From: Haplosporangium gracile
Taxonomy: Eukaryota > Mortierellomycota > Mortierellomycetes > Mortierellales > Mortierellaceae
NCBI GenBank assembly: GCA_015499985.1
Contig: JAAAUF010000138.1
Coordinates: forward strand, 1 to 58,796
Direction: 5' to 3'
DNA: 58,796 nucleotides
Part shown: positions 46,817-57,630 of the stretch, piece by piece
Layout: each line of letters begins with the position of its first letter
Numbering within the stretch: the first letter of the stretch is position 1
Position numbers and translations under genes: made by a program
Notes under the pieces: model-generated
Database searches by the model: none
What the model was told of the DNA's origin: nothing
Seen by the model: the letters and a program-made list of their open reading frames with translations, nothing else

Positions 46817-49800
46817 CTACAGAACCATAGACCAAATCTCGACGGTCTGGCAATAAAACTCCTCCTTATCATCTTTCGGGCCACTACTTCTACTGTTGTT
46901 GCCGCTTGGTGTATCCTCCCTCGCTGCCCTCATAGGTGACGCAAGGGGCGCTAGAGAACTAACGGTACCGTTTGCTATATGTCGGATCGGATGCCTACAC
47001 GCTGCTGCCAGAGGCTCATTATCGAACGTCGCACAGCGCGCAGAATGGCCTCGCTCCAGATCAGAATGAAGCCAGAGTCCAAATTTGCCATCGCCTCCGC
47101 CCAATCCAATAAAACCAGGCTCGGAGAGGATCATGTAATCATTCTTGCCCGTCCACTTCCAGAACTGCACCGCTTTTTGCTTCTTCTTGCGACCGCCACT
47201 AGATAGAGGCTTTGCTGGGCTACTGTTATTTGTGAAAGACGCGTCGCTAGGGCGGATTACTGGAGAGTTGGACGGTGAGCCCGCAAGATGTGGTTGGTGG
47301 GGTGATCCAGTAAGCGAAGAGGGCGAGCGACCGGTCGTGTTGATATGATCGTTCATAGCCAAAAACAAATCATATCGCCGATCGCCTCCGTTACCATTGC
47401 TGTGGTTGCTGTTTCCTGTCGTTCGACTAGTCGCAGAGCTTGCTGAGAGCGGTGATGGCGAGGGTGATCGCCCGACAGGTATGGCAACACTGCTCGAGAG
47501 CTGGAAGGGCGAAGGTGAAGGCATTGGAGATGGCGAGAATGACGGCGAAGAAGCAGGCTGTGGACTGATGGTCATGGTGGTTACGTTCCAGAGAAAACTA
47601 GACGAGAAAAAGGTGGAAAATATTAGATAGTCGGAAAGATCGTCAAGCAGTCTTGGTAGCACAGACAAACGAAGGGGTAATTGTGTATCCGGATACGCAT
47701 TTTTTGACACATACCATTCACCTGTTCCATAGTATGTCAAGTTGGGCTTGAGTTCTTCGGTCACAAACGCTCCGAAGACCTATCGTAAAAAAGATGGATA
47801 AGTGGACAAAAAAAAAAGTCATTAGCTCGTTGAACGCATGACTTTCCTTGTGTCCCCCCTCCTATATATCACACTGTGTACTTGAGATCAATATCAAGTG
47901 ATTCATGCTTGAGACTTACAGCATCAGTTGTGTCCTTGAGCGCAAGGACCATGGGTCCTTTGCCCTTGCATCGGTGGAAGAGGGTCGTCATGCTGATCCC
48001 ATGCTGGTCGGATGAATACACAAGATTCCACTTTGTAGCATTTCTTAGTTTCCGGGGTAGTTCCAGGCGTATCTAGAACAATAAAAGGTAAAAAAAATTA
48101 CAAACACCCAGATCAGGTTAGCTGCTACTCTATCCGTTAGTTAGTTAGGATGCATCAACCACACCAAGATAAACAATGTATGTGGATAAACATACTTGGT
48201 GAGCAGTTTCGACGTCAAGTACTGGATCCGTATCGTCACTGCGCTCCAGAAGCTGGAGGGCCGGCATCCTGTTGAGTTGGTCTTCTCTCACAGTCAATGG
48301 TGTGCTCACGCTACTTGGCAATCCTGAGGCCGAGCTGAGTCCAGCACTGTTGGTGTTGGCGTTGCTCACATAGCTCGACCCCGATCCAGTGACCATCATC
48401 CACGGGTCCTGCCCAGAGCCGGCAGAGTTGGGTTCGACGCCTTGTTGTTGGTACTGGCCACCAGCCGCTGGAACGGCGGTCTCACCCCAATCGCCTCCGT
48501 GAACTGTGGATTGTGTTGACCGAGAGGGGCCGTACTTTGGCTGCTCAGTGGTGACGAGCGAGAGGACGGCCTGCTTTGCTTTTCGAGGAATCATGAGGGG
48601 TCTGTAGAGGGAAGGTGCGGCGGTACTGTGGCGAGAACGATATCGTGTACCGGCAGAGATGGAGCTGTGTGAAGAGTTGACGTGGGTTTTGTTGAGGGTG
48701 GTGGTTGCGATGGCGGTGGTGTGTTTTGTATGGTGGTGGTGAAGGCGCGTGCCAATGGAGTGGTTGGTTGAACCTGGTGAGGAGGAATATTTTCCGAGGA
48801 GTGAAGGGGAGGTGGAGTAAAGATGCTGGTTGTAGTGGTGGTGGTGGTGGTGGTGTCTGTTGGAGTGACGGTGGTGTTTGGGGGAGGAGGAAGAAGTGGA
48901 AGTGGAAGTGGAGGAAGAGAAGGAGAGAGAGGAAGAGGGGCGTGTAGGTGGAGAGACAGAATAAAGGGAAGGAGGGGAGGAAGAAAGGACGGACGTGGCG
49001 GAGATGGGATAGGATGTGGTTGATAATGCCGATGACGACGATGGTGCAGCTGCAGGTGTATCCGGCACTTGGAGAAGAAAAGAAGGTGCAGTTATTCTTT
49101 TTACAGAAGAGGTCGACGATGGCGCAGAAAGGCAAGCCAATGGGGATGGAGACTGTGAGGGTGAATGTGAGTGTGAAGAATGAGTGCGGGGATGAGAAGA
49201 GGGAGAGGAAAAAAATGAAGTGGAAGAAGAAAAGACGACGCTTTGGGAGTGTGAGCGAGACCTGTCTTGGCCTTGTCTGGCAAAGAGAGACTGTTGTTGT
49301 TGCTGCTGCTGCTGCTGCGTGCGAAGTAGTCCCGGACCGGCAGCGCCAATGACAGACAGCGAGGAAGAGCGCGCCTTGTGGCTATGATGGGACGACGACT
49401 GGGGCCGGTACTGTGTCTCTGCAAAATACGCTGTCAAATAGTCCGGCGACCGGTATGGTGGCGCACCTGATCGAACTGAGTGAGCTTGTTGATTTTGATA
49501 CTGATGACCTTGTGATTGAGCCTGAGCTTGAGCTTGAGCTTGAGCTTGAGCTTGAGCTTGAGCTTGAGCTTGAACCTGTTGGAAGTGAGCTAGGTCGGTC
49601 GAGGCTGGAGATCGGCTGCCGGACTGATAGAGCGAGGTCAGGGAGGCGACGGACGAGGGCGAAGACAGCGAGAGGAAGAAGGACGAGGTCTTGCGTCTGA
49701 AGGAAAGTGTCCGAGGCGAAATTGGCGTAAAGTAGGCTGCGTCGGCAGGACTGGCTGTTGAGGGTGAGAGAGAATGGCACTCGGCAGGAGAGATGTTGAG

Positions 49801-50964
49801 TGCGGCGGATGAGGGTGATGAGGGGATGGCAAAGGTGATGGATCTCGACTGGTGGATGACAATGGGAGAAGGAGGCGTGCGTGGAGAGGGAGAGGGAGAG
49901 GTGGGTGAACTATTCAAGGAAGAGAAAGTCTTGCGTGGTGGCGCAAGGGTGGTCGGAGTAATTGGAGAGGGGCGATGATGATGATGATGATGATGATATT
50001 TCTGTGGGGTCACAACAGCAGCACTGGCGCTCAGGTGGCGGGAATGGGGACTGTGCGAAAAGGATTGAGATGGGGTTGAAGAAGAGTAAGAGCAGCTGGA
50101 CAATGGTCGGCCTTCTTTTATACTTCCGAGGGATACTGTGAGGTCCTGCTGTTGAACCTTCTCATTGCTATTGGCACAGGGATGACGAGTGGTGGACGAG
50201 AGAATAGGGGACACAGGGGGGACAGGAGAGACAGGAGAGGAAGCAGGAGAAGGAGTACTGGAAGTGGACGAGGACGAGGCTGACGACGACAGCGATGGGG
50301 GGCTCAAGCAATGTTGGTTGTCAACACGGTGTTGTTCCTCCTCAGAGGGTGTCGATGGAGATGACGACGATGAAGCTGGGGCCGTCTCGCTGGAGATCGA
50401 CGCGGAGGATGAGAACAAGCAAGACGAGGTCGAGGACGAGGGCGTCAGCGAAGGTAGCGGTTGCTGTTGCTGATGTTGCTGTAGCAGTAGTTGTTCGGTC
50501 GACTTTAAACCGGCTCGGACGTTAATGTTGTTGCTGTTGCTATTGCTGGTGAAAACGCTGGCGGTGCTGCTAACGCGCCTACTGCGTGGTTGATCTCTTG
50601 GCACTGCTGTATCTCCACCACCATTATTACCATTTCCAGAATAATCCTCAAAGCGAGTCGCACCCTCAAAGAGACTCTGGGTGCCTTCACTACGATTGCG
50701 ATAATGACTACCACTGCCTAAAAGTCGACGAGAGAGCTGAACCCCGGTCACAGAATGGCCGACGCCCTTGCCTTTGCTCAGAAGGTCAAAGTCCGAGATC
50801 GAGCCTACGCCAAACTCGATACTCGTCACCGTCGTGGTGCGTGCTCGACTGATCGACAACGGCGCAGCCACCGCCAGAAACACAGGACCCGACGATGATG
50901 AATAACCCGAGAGTTGCGCAGGGAGACTGTACGATTTTGGTAAAGATCTCTGTTCTTGTGTCAT
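46817..50964 (-). CDS. OXR1: Large TLDc-domain protein (OXR1 type)
   Basis: Four exons: 48196-50964, 47920-48072, 47715-47779 and 46817-47597, 1255 residues. The first 890 residues are Ser/Pro/Gln-rich and disordered, with His, Gln and a QA repeat. The TLDc domain starts near MPALQLLERSDDTDPVL and continues IRLELPRKLRNATKWNLVYS, DQHGISMTTLFHRC, GPMVLALKDTTDAVFGAFVTE, YYGTGECFLWNV. It is then interrupted by about 130 low-complexity residues before FWKWTGKNDYMILSEPGFIGLGGGDGKFGLWL, CATFDNEPLAA and a final VEIWSMVL. TLDc proteins affect oxidative stress resistance and V-ATPase disassembly (Oxr1, Rtc5). Start ATG 50964 chosen after a pyrimidine leader; an upstream in-frame ATG at 51240 lacks coding character. 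Confidence 0.86.
49515..49575. repeat. (GAGCTT)n hexanucleotide repeat coding for (QA)n
   Basis: About nine units within the OXR1-type gene; on its coding strand it reads CAAGCT and makes a Gln-Ala repeat of about 20 residues. Confidence 0.92.
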
Positions 50965-52968
50965 GAGTATAATTGTTAAAAAAGTTGAAAGCGTTTGGCT
51001 GGCTGGTTGACTGGTTGGTTGTTGGTCGTGTGGTATGTTAATGCGGGGCGGCGAATGGGAAGAAGGGTTTGGTGTAAAAAATGAAAAACAAAAAAAAAAA
51101 TAGTTAAATGGGAGCCCTTTGTTTGGACGGAAATGTATTTCCGAGATGTTGTATGCGCAGGATAAAAAGGAAAAAAATGAAAAGTGAACACGAAATGAAC
51201 GGAAGAAACACGAAAGACAGGATGGTATAAGAGAAGTCAAATGTGTTTGCTTCTGCAGTTGAAAGGGTTGAGGTTGGGTGGAGAGGAGGAGAAGTGGTTG
51301 CGTGATTAGTGGAATAACCTCAATGGCCTGTTGGAGAAAAGTAAGAGGATGAGTAAAAAGAAGAAAAGTAAGAAAAAGAAGAAACGACAGATACAGATTT
51401 AATTATAAGAAAAACGGAGAAGAGAAGAAGAACTTAACAAAAAGAAAACGGCCAAAGCAGCAAGGGGATGAATGGTGGGGATGATAGATAGGATGATGCT
51501 GATGGTGGTGGGGTTTGGATGGCTTTCCCAATGGGTATAGAGGATGACCATACTACAAAAGAAAATAACAGATTAGCGTGGTTTCTCTTCTTTCGTCTTT
51601 TATCTTCCTTTGTCTTCTTTTTTTTTTTGTTCGTCTTTTCTGCTCTTTCTGTGCAAAGAAAAGAAAATGAAACAGTAACAGGAGGCAAAGCAAGAAAAAA
51701 GGAGGGAACAAACGAATGTCCGAAAGAGAAGAAAAGAAAAAAGAAAATAGAAAAAATCCGAGCCAAAGAGCAAAAAAAAAAGGGAAAGGTGAGCTGACGG
51801 ACAAAAGGACTTGCCAAAAAGGACAACAATGACAAGGATAAAAGTAGAAAATAGGCGAAAGTGCGAGGGGGCGAAGGGAAGAGGAGGGAGGGATTAGCTT
51901 TGGAAGGAATATAAGAAGAAGACGCAAGAAGACAAAAAGGGGTGAAGCAGTGAAGGGTAGAAATGGAGAAGAGTGTGGAAAAAGAAAAGGAAGAAATGTG
52001 TTCAGAGGGAAAGAGGGAAAGAGGGAGGATGAAAGGGTAAAAGAAAAGAGGAACGACAGAACCATGGCAACTCGACTCAGACAATGGGGAATGAGCATAA
52101 TCATGATGACAACAACAGCAAACAGCACCACCGCCCAACCATCTCTCCCTCTGTTTGTCTGCATAAATAACGATCCCTGTGCGTCCGCGTTCATTTTTTC
52201 TCCAAAAGGTGGCCCAACGTTTGGACTAGATCTCGCCGGCTTTTCTTTTTTTACCTTCTTTTTTTTGATGGGCTCGACTGTTAGTCAACCATAAATTTGT
52301 TTATGTTTGTCTGCCGGTTGTTGATGCCGATACTTGTTGATTCTTGTTGATGCTGGTTTTAGGTTGCGAATGCAGCCAAACGATCGAGGGAACGGTTGCT
52401 CATGGCCATGGGACACAAAGTCGCAGGGTCAATATCCATAAGGACAGGACACAGAAAACTTTTGCGCGGATGTACAAGTGAAGGATGGAGAGGGCTAATA
52501 TCGGGAGCAGATGGCGTGGAATGAGCTCAGTCACCCCTCGCCTACTGCATCTTTTTTTTTTTTTTTTTCTGTTACCCTGTGGGTTTATTTTTCAGGGTCA
52601 TGAATATGAAATCGTATGACCTTCTCACCATCCCCTTTTTGACCAAAAAGAGTCGCGTGGACGCGAAGTAGTTTGGGTGTGGGGCAAAAGAGGGAAGATG
52701 GATAGAAAGCATATTTTATTCCCTCCTGTAGATCACAAACGCTGTTATTGATGACGCCAATTACTAGGGTTCGACGCGTTAACGATATATAGTGGCAAAG
52801 AGGCAACCCCAAAGCACCGGCAAAGGGGACCAGCAAAAAAAGGTCGGGTATTTAATTGGCACGGCAAAACATTTGATCGCAATTGTAGAAAGCATAAAAA
52901 GAATTGGGTTGTAGGCTCCACGTTAGCGCCAAATATTATTTATTTCTTCTCTATGCTCGATTGGGAGG

Positions 52969-52989
52969 GAGAGAGAGAGAGAGAGAGAG
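52969..52989. repeat. (GA)n dinucleotide repeat
   Basis: About ten GA units. Confidence 0.9.
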
Positions 52990-53942
52990 TGAGAAATGGG
53001 AGTACATGAACATGCAGCGTCAGATCGCGTCTCTGTAACAAAAGATTGAGATGGTCTTGAGTCCGACGACAGGATGCTGGACCTGGACTAGACACACACA
53101 TACATATCCTTCACAGGAGGCAGGAGTGATAAGTCGCTAAAACGAATAAGAATTGGTACTGATCATTCTTTTTTTGGGAGGGGGTCTTGTATTGTATGAT
53201 CAATAGCCGAGATTTCTTCTGCGCCTCCATCTTGGTCGAACTATCTATCCAATTTACTACTAGTCTCCGACAAGAACTGAGGTGCATCATTTTCAACAAT
53301 CTCATAATTGCTGTCAGCCTCTGCCTTGCTATGACCGAATACCCCTGCACCTGTACCTGCCTTTGTTCCTTTTCTTTCCCCTGCCTTGTTTTTCTTTGCT
53401 TGCAAAATATTCACCACAGCGACATAGTTCGTTCTTTGGCGGTGCCATAACCTCCTTTAATGTCTATCAACTAACCAGGCTTTGAAATGAGCAGATTTGA
53501 CACACACTGCAACGACGGTTCTTCATTTTAATCAATACCCTTTTGTAGGGATGTATGAACAGGTATACGACCGCACCTTATCTTCATAAACAAATAAGCA
53601 GGGTTTTCCTTCCTTCCTTCTCTCTTTGTCATCGACTCCGGTCGACAACGCAGTAAGTGTCATCTCAGCTTGAATGCTTGTTTTTATTGTGCATGGACAT
53701 ATTTATTAAATTCACCGCCCTTTCCAGCTAACCCTTAGATCCCATCCTCACCCCTTTTCCTTTGCGCAAGGTTTTATTACTTTTTGAAACTGAATTTTAT
53801 CGGCAATTTATCGCTGTACCAAATTGAATTCGTCCACTAGGAGAGCAAAAGAGCAAAGTACACACGAAGAACTCTTCCCACAACGTCCTCCTCATCGTTC
53901 TCCATTTGTGGCACAGGGAGTCCAACGGCATACCCATCCTCA

Positions 53943-53949
53943 TATAAAA
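53943..53949 (+). promoter_or_regulatory. TATA box of the small secreted protein gene
   Basis: TATAAAA, 140 bp before the ATG at 54089, with a CT-rich leader after it. Confidence 0.6.
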
Positions 53950-54088
53950 GGCCTCCCCTAGTCCTCACTTTTGTTTTGTTCTTCGTCTCTTTTCGTCCTC
54001 CTTCCCATCCCTTCACATCCATACTTTTCATTCTCATCTCTTCTCTCATTTCTACCTTATACCCAATCCATCTATCCAACCATCAGTA

Positions 54089-55022
54089 ATGCTTAACCGT
54101 CTTTCTATCTCGACCTTTGTGGTCTTGATCGCCATGGTCATCTCTTTCCTCTTGGCCGTCGATGCTGCCCCCGCCGCTCCCAAGCCCAAGCCTGCCGCCC
54201 CCAAGGGCGACATTACTCTCCCCCAGTTGACAAAGGCATTTGCTGGTCATTGCCCCAAGAAGACTACTGGAGATGCCATCACCTGCAAAGATGCTCTCCC
54301 TTACATTAACGCCGCCATCAAGAAGTAAATCAAAGAGAATACCTTGCTGTTTGCATACTATTTTGCACTCATGCCACCAAGACAACGAATTCCCTCGCCA
54401 CTCTCTGTTCATCTCACTAACAGCTGCCTCTGTTTGTTTTTGTTGGTAACAAAAAGGTACGGACTCAAGACTAAGGGCCAGAAGGCTGCCTACATTGCCA
54501 CCATGGCCTATGAGGGCGGATACCTCCAATACAACCACAATTTGCAAAACCCCACCCAAGGAAGTAAGTTACCTTTTGTACCTCCCGCTTCGCCGTACTA
54601 TTTGTTATCAGTGAGCGATCGCCTATTATTTACAAGAGCTCGTCAAACTAATAATTCTGTTGCATTCGGTGCTCACTTTCCTGGCTATTCCCTCTTCTCC
54701 CTTTCCAACAGCTCGCTCCATCATGCCCGCCGTCTCATTGAGAAAATTTGTCGACGCCAACAAATCCGTCCAAAAGTTCTGGCCTAAGTTCCCCAAGAAC
54801 GTCAACGACAACACCATTGCCGACGTCCTGATCAAGAAGAAGGCCGACTTTGAGCCCGGTGCATGGTGGGTTGCCTCCGGCCCCGGTTGTGCTGGTGTTG
54901 CAAAGGGTCTTTCTAGTTCTCGGGACAGTTTTATCGCCTGGGAGAAGGGTTGTATCTTCGGCGGTGCCGAGACTGTTGATGCTCGTGCTGCTATTTACAC
55001 GACCGTCGTTGCTGCTATCTAA
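54089..55022 (+). CDS. Small secreted protein, conserved fungal type, function unknown
   Basis: Three exons: 54089-54324, 54457-54563 and 54712-55022, 217 residues. Signal peptide about residues 1-26 (LSISTFVVLIAMVISFLLAVDA), then an Ala/Pro/Lys-rich spacer. The mature domain has LTKAFAGHCPKKTTGDAITC, DALPYINAAIKKYGL, IATMAYEGGYLQYNHN, NPTQGTRSIMP and later AWWVASGPGC and EKGC. Four cysteines could make two disulfides. The MAYEGGYLxYNxN...QGTRxMP pattern resembles a family of secreted proteins common in filamentous fungi; the E-G-G in a helical setting recalls lysozyme-like folds, but I cannot show an enzyme. A TATA box at 53943 suggests strong regulated expression. Confidence 0.8.
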
Positions 55023-55811
55023 AGCGTGAGCACAATAGAAGATCGTTTCATCTTTTTCAATTTTGTCGCAAATTAGGAAAATAATAATACCCCGAAAAAA
55101 AAAGGCAATAATTTGTTTTCCGTTGTAATGCATGCAATTTGTTGGTCTCCTTTTCCAACACAGATGAATTGTTAGCCGCGTTTCTTTGTAAAAAAGTGCA
55201 GGTTGCAGGAGCAGGATTTCTATTGGTTGAAGATGTGAAAAAAAAAGCTTTTTTTTTTCTTGCAGTTGCAGGAGGAGGAAAAACGTCACATCTTTTGCCC
55301 TCCATTATGTTTTCCTCCCTCCAACTACTCTCATCCCTAACATGAACCCTCCCTCCTACTCTACCTCGCTTGGAACACTAAGTGCCACTTCTTCCAAGCA
55401 AAACCTTCCCTCTCTTGCAGGCAGGAGGTCAGCTTGGTCGCCCTCTTACCCATGTCTTCCAGCACAACACTCAGCTCTTCCCTTCTCCTGCCACGGTACT
55501 TGAACAAGCCATTGTTCTAAGCCAGCAGCAACAACAGTACGATTTTACCAACCAGCAACAACAGCACTACCACCACAACAGTCTATTCCAGCTAACAACA
55601 ACAGCAGCACAATTTTTCCAGTCAGCAACGACAGCAGCAAAAACAGCAGCATATCTACACTAATCGTCAACAGGGCCTTTGCAGTCAACCCCAACACCGC
55701 AGCTCCGCTCTTCTCTACTCGGAATGACCTGATGACTTTGGGCATAACAAGCACCATCTGCCTTACCCCCAGTCTCCCAAATCTTCATTCAGCCAACTTA
55801 CGTCCGTCTCC
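55023..55811. other. Spacer with decayed Gln-rich frames
   Basis: After the secreted protein 3' end, 55500-55800 has CAG/CAA-rich frames interrupted by stops. The frame of the following Myb-like gene stays open upstream to a TGA at 55725-55727 and further upstream to a TAA. It may be an older N-terminus of that gene. Confidence 0.45.
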
Positions 55812-57371
55812 TTGCAACTCAAACACAACAACGACTCTATTTTGATCTCTCCCCCTTCTACACCTCTTCTCTCTTCATCGAACACGTCCACTACCGCTGG
55901 ATCATTAACAACAGCAATCACAAGTGTCATGTCGCCTGAGTTATCCTCCAGTCAGGGTTCCACGTCGCCTTTTTTGGCGACTACGTCCAAGCGAGGAGCG
56001 TCTGCACCAGCTGAACCTCCTCGACCTAAGAAGGCAAGGAGGATTATTGATGACGAGGAGGAGGAGACGCGTGATGTGGTGGACGGCGACGAGGAGGAGA
56101 AAGAGAATGAGGACGAAGTGGTGGTAGTGGAGGAGGAGGAGGGTAATGAGCTTTTGCCTCCTTGGATATTTGATGACGATGATGACGAGCCTGTTGAGGT
56201 GTTGTCTGCGTTGGGAAAGCCCAAGTCTTTAGAGAATAAGAGGGCGGATTGGATGGTGAAGCAACTTAACAAACCCGAGGTTTTTTTGATTTTGCAGGCT
56301 CCTAAACAGGGCATACCTCGCACGATTCCGAAATCGCGGATCTTTCAACAACTGGCGAAAAGTATCAACAGCCGGTATGCCTCATCCAACCGAGTGCAGT
56401 ATACGATGAAGCAGATCAAAACCAAGGTCGAGACTATCAAGGCCAGTTTCAAGCGAGGCCAGAACCTTGTCCACAAGTCTGGATTCGGCACCACCAACCC
56501 TAGCAATACATGGAAGCAACAGGTCCTGAAGACAAGCCCGCACTACTTCAAATTGGAGGCTAACTGGTCTGTGGCATGGTCGGATCTGGTCCAAGACTAC
56601 TGCGACTCAATCTCTAATCTCGACGACAATTTGACTCGAGCCGCCATCAAGGCCGCTCGAAGGCCCAAGACGGAGGCGAATGGCAGCGAGATAGAGCAGA
56701 TAGTGGGGGAGGGGATAGCTGATGACTGTTCGGAGAGGGACGAGGACAATGACGTGTTGGAGGCGCGGACGATGCAAGAACTGAAGCAGAGTGGAGCTAG
56801 GGTGCAGAAAGGGAAGATAGTGCAGAAAGGAAAGGCGGTGGTGAGGGAGAAGCAAGTGCAGAAGGAGAGCCCGACAACCATATATCAACGCCCATCACAA
56901 CGACCTCTCCTCAAGAAGTCCCTCACCAAGGCAGCACCAGCTGGCTCGCCCCCTCAGGCCTCCAATGCAGCAGGCGGAGCACAAGGATCGACATCCAAAG
57001 CACAGATTAAGGACAACTACACTCACAAGTCTGGTGGCGGTGGAGGCGGAAGCGACAAGATGCAGTCGTTAGCTGGTTCGGTTCGCGCCACGTTGAAAAG
57101 TGAAATGAAGAATAAGGAAGCAGAGTTGTTGTTTATGAAGCAGAGGTTGGCGCTGGAGGAAAGTGAGGCGAAGGAAAAGGCCGAAGCGCGCAGAGCCAGC
57201 TTGGCGCTGGAGAAGAGGCGGATAGACATTGAAGCCCAACGGATGAACAACGAACACATCCTAAAAATGGCGCAGCTGCAGAAGGAGAAGGACCTTGAGA
57301 TCTACAGGATGGATCTCGAGTTAAGGTTGGGGAAGAGGTTGACCGAGCGTTTCAGTCTGACAAGGAATTAA
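55812..57371 (+). CDS. Myb/SANT-like DNA-binding protein of Harbinger element
   Basis: Single exon, 519 residues, intact. Acidic Ser-rich N-terminus with a basic patch (PRPKKARR) and long Glu/Asp runs. Residues about 145-275 carry a trihelix/Myb-like block: ENKRADWMVKQL, IPKSRIFQQLAKSINSRY, YTMKQIKTKVETIKASFKRG, SPHYFKLEANW. The C-terminal 100 residues form a charged coiled coil (KEAELLFMKQRLALEESEAK, RRIDIEAQRMNNEHILKM), as in Myb-like partners of Harbinger transposases and related host genes. In such elements this partner brings the transposase to the nucleus and to the transposon ends. The broken transposase next to it means this copy cannot move on its own. The first ATG may not be the original start. 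Confidence 0.65.
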   Translation: MQLKHNNDSILISPPSTPLLSSSNTSTTAGSLTTAITSVMSPELSSSQGSTSPFLATTSKRGASAPAEPPRPKKARRIIDDEEEETRDVVDGDEEEKENEDEVVVVEEEEGNELLPPWIFDDDDDEPVEVLSALGKPKSLENKRADWMVKQLNKPEVFLILQAPKQGIPRTIPKSRIFQQLAKSINSRYASSNRVQYTMKQIKTKVETIKASFKRGQNLVHKSGFGTTNPSNTWKQQVLKTSPHYFKLEANWSVAWSDLVQDYCDSISNLDDNLTRAAIKAARRPKTEANGSEIEQIVGEGIADDCSERDEDNDVLEARTMQELKQSGARVQKGKIVQKGKAVVREKQVQKESPTTIYQRPSQRPLLKKSLTKAAPAGSPPQASNAAGGAQGSTSKAQIKDNYTHKSGGGGGGSDKMQSLAGSVRATLKSEMKNKEAELLFMKQRLALEESEAKEKAEARRASLALEKRRIDIEAQRMNNEHILKMAQLQKEKDLEIYRMDLELRLGKRLTERFSLTRN

Positions 57372-57630
57372 CACTCCCCATCCCAATCACAACCCCCAAG
57401 CCCAAACAGGAATATCTGTCAAGAATAAAAACGCACTCCTTTTTATTGTTGCATAACTTCTCTGAGTCAACTAGGACGCGAACCCCAGCGAGATGACTTC
57501 TTCCATTCCAGCACCAACAACTCCGACTTCTTCCTCTTCTTCCTCCTCTTTCTCCTCTTCTCAACCATCATGATTCCCTTCCTTATCTTCAACGTCCCCA
57601 CCGATAACAATAACGCCTTCATCGTTCATG

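Larger units (their letters stand above)
50965..54088. other. OXR1 upstream region and secreted-protein promoter
   Basis: 3.1 kb without a supported gene. 51360-52060 is strongly purine-rich on the + strand, i.e. a pyrimidine leader for OXR1. T runs at 52550-52568 and a GA dinucleotide repeat (52969-52989). An 83-codon minus-strand open frame near 52600-52836 has no recognisable features. Confidence 0.45.

Noticed and set aside
50965..51240. In-frame upstream ATG extending the OXR1-type protein
   Set aside because: The added stretch reflects a pyrimidine-rich leader; ATG 50964 starts the plausible protein.
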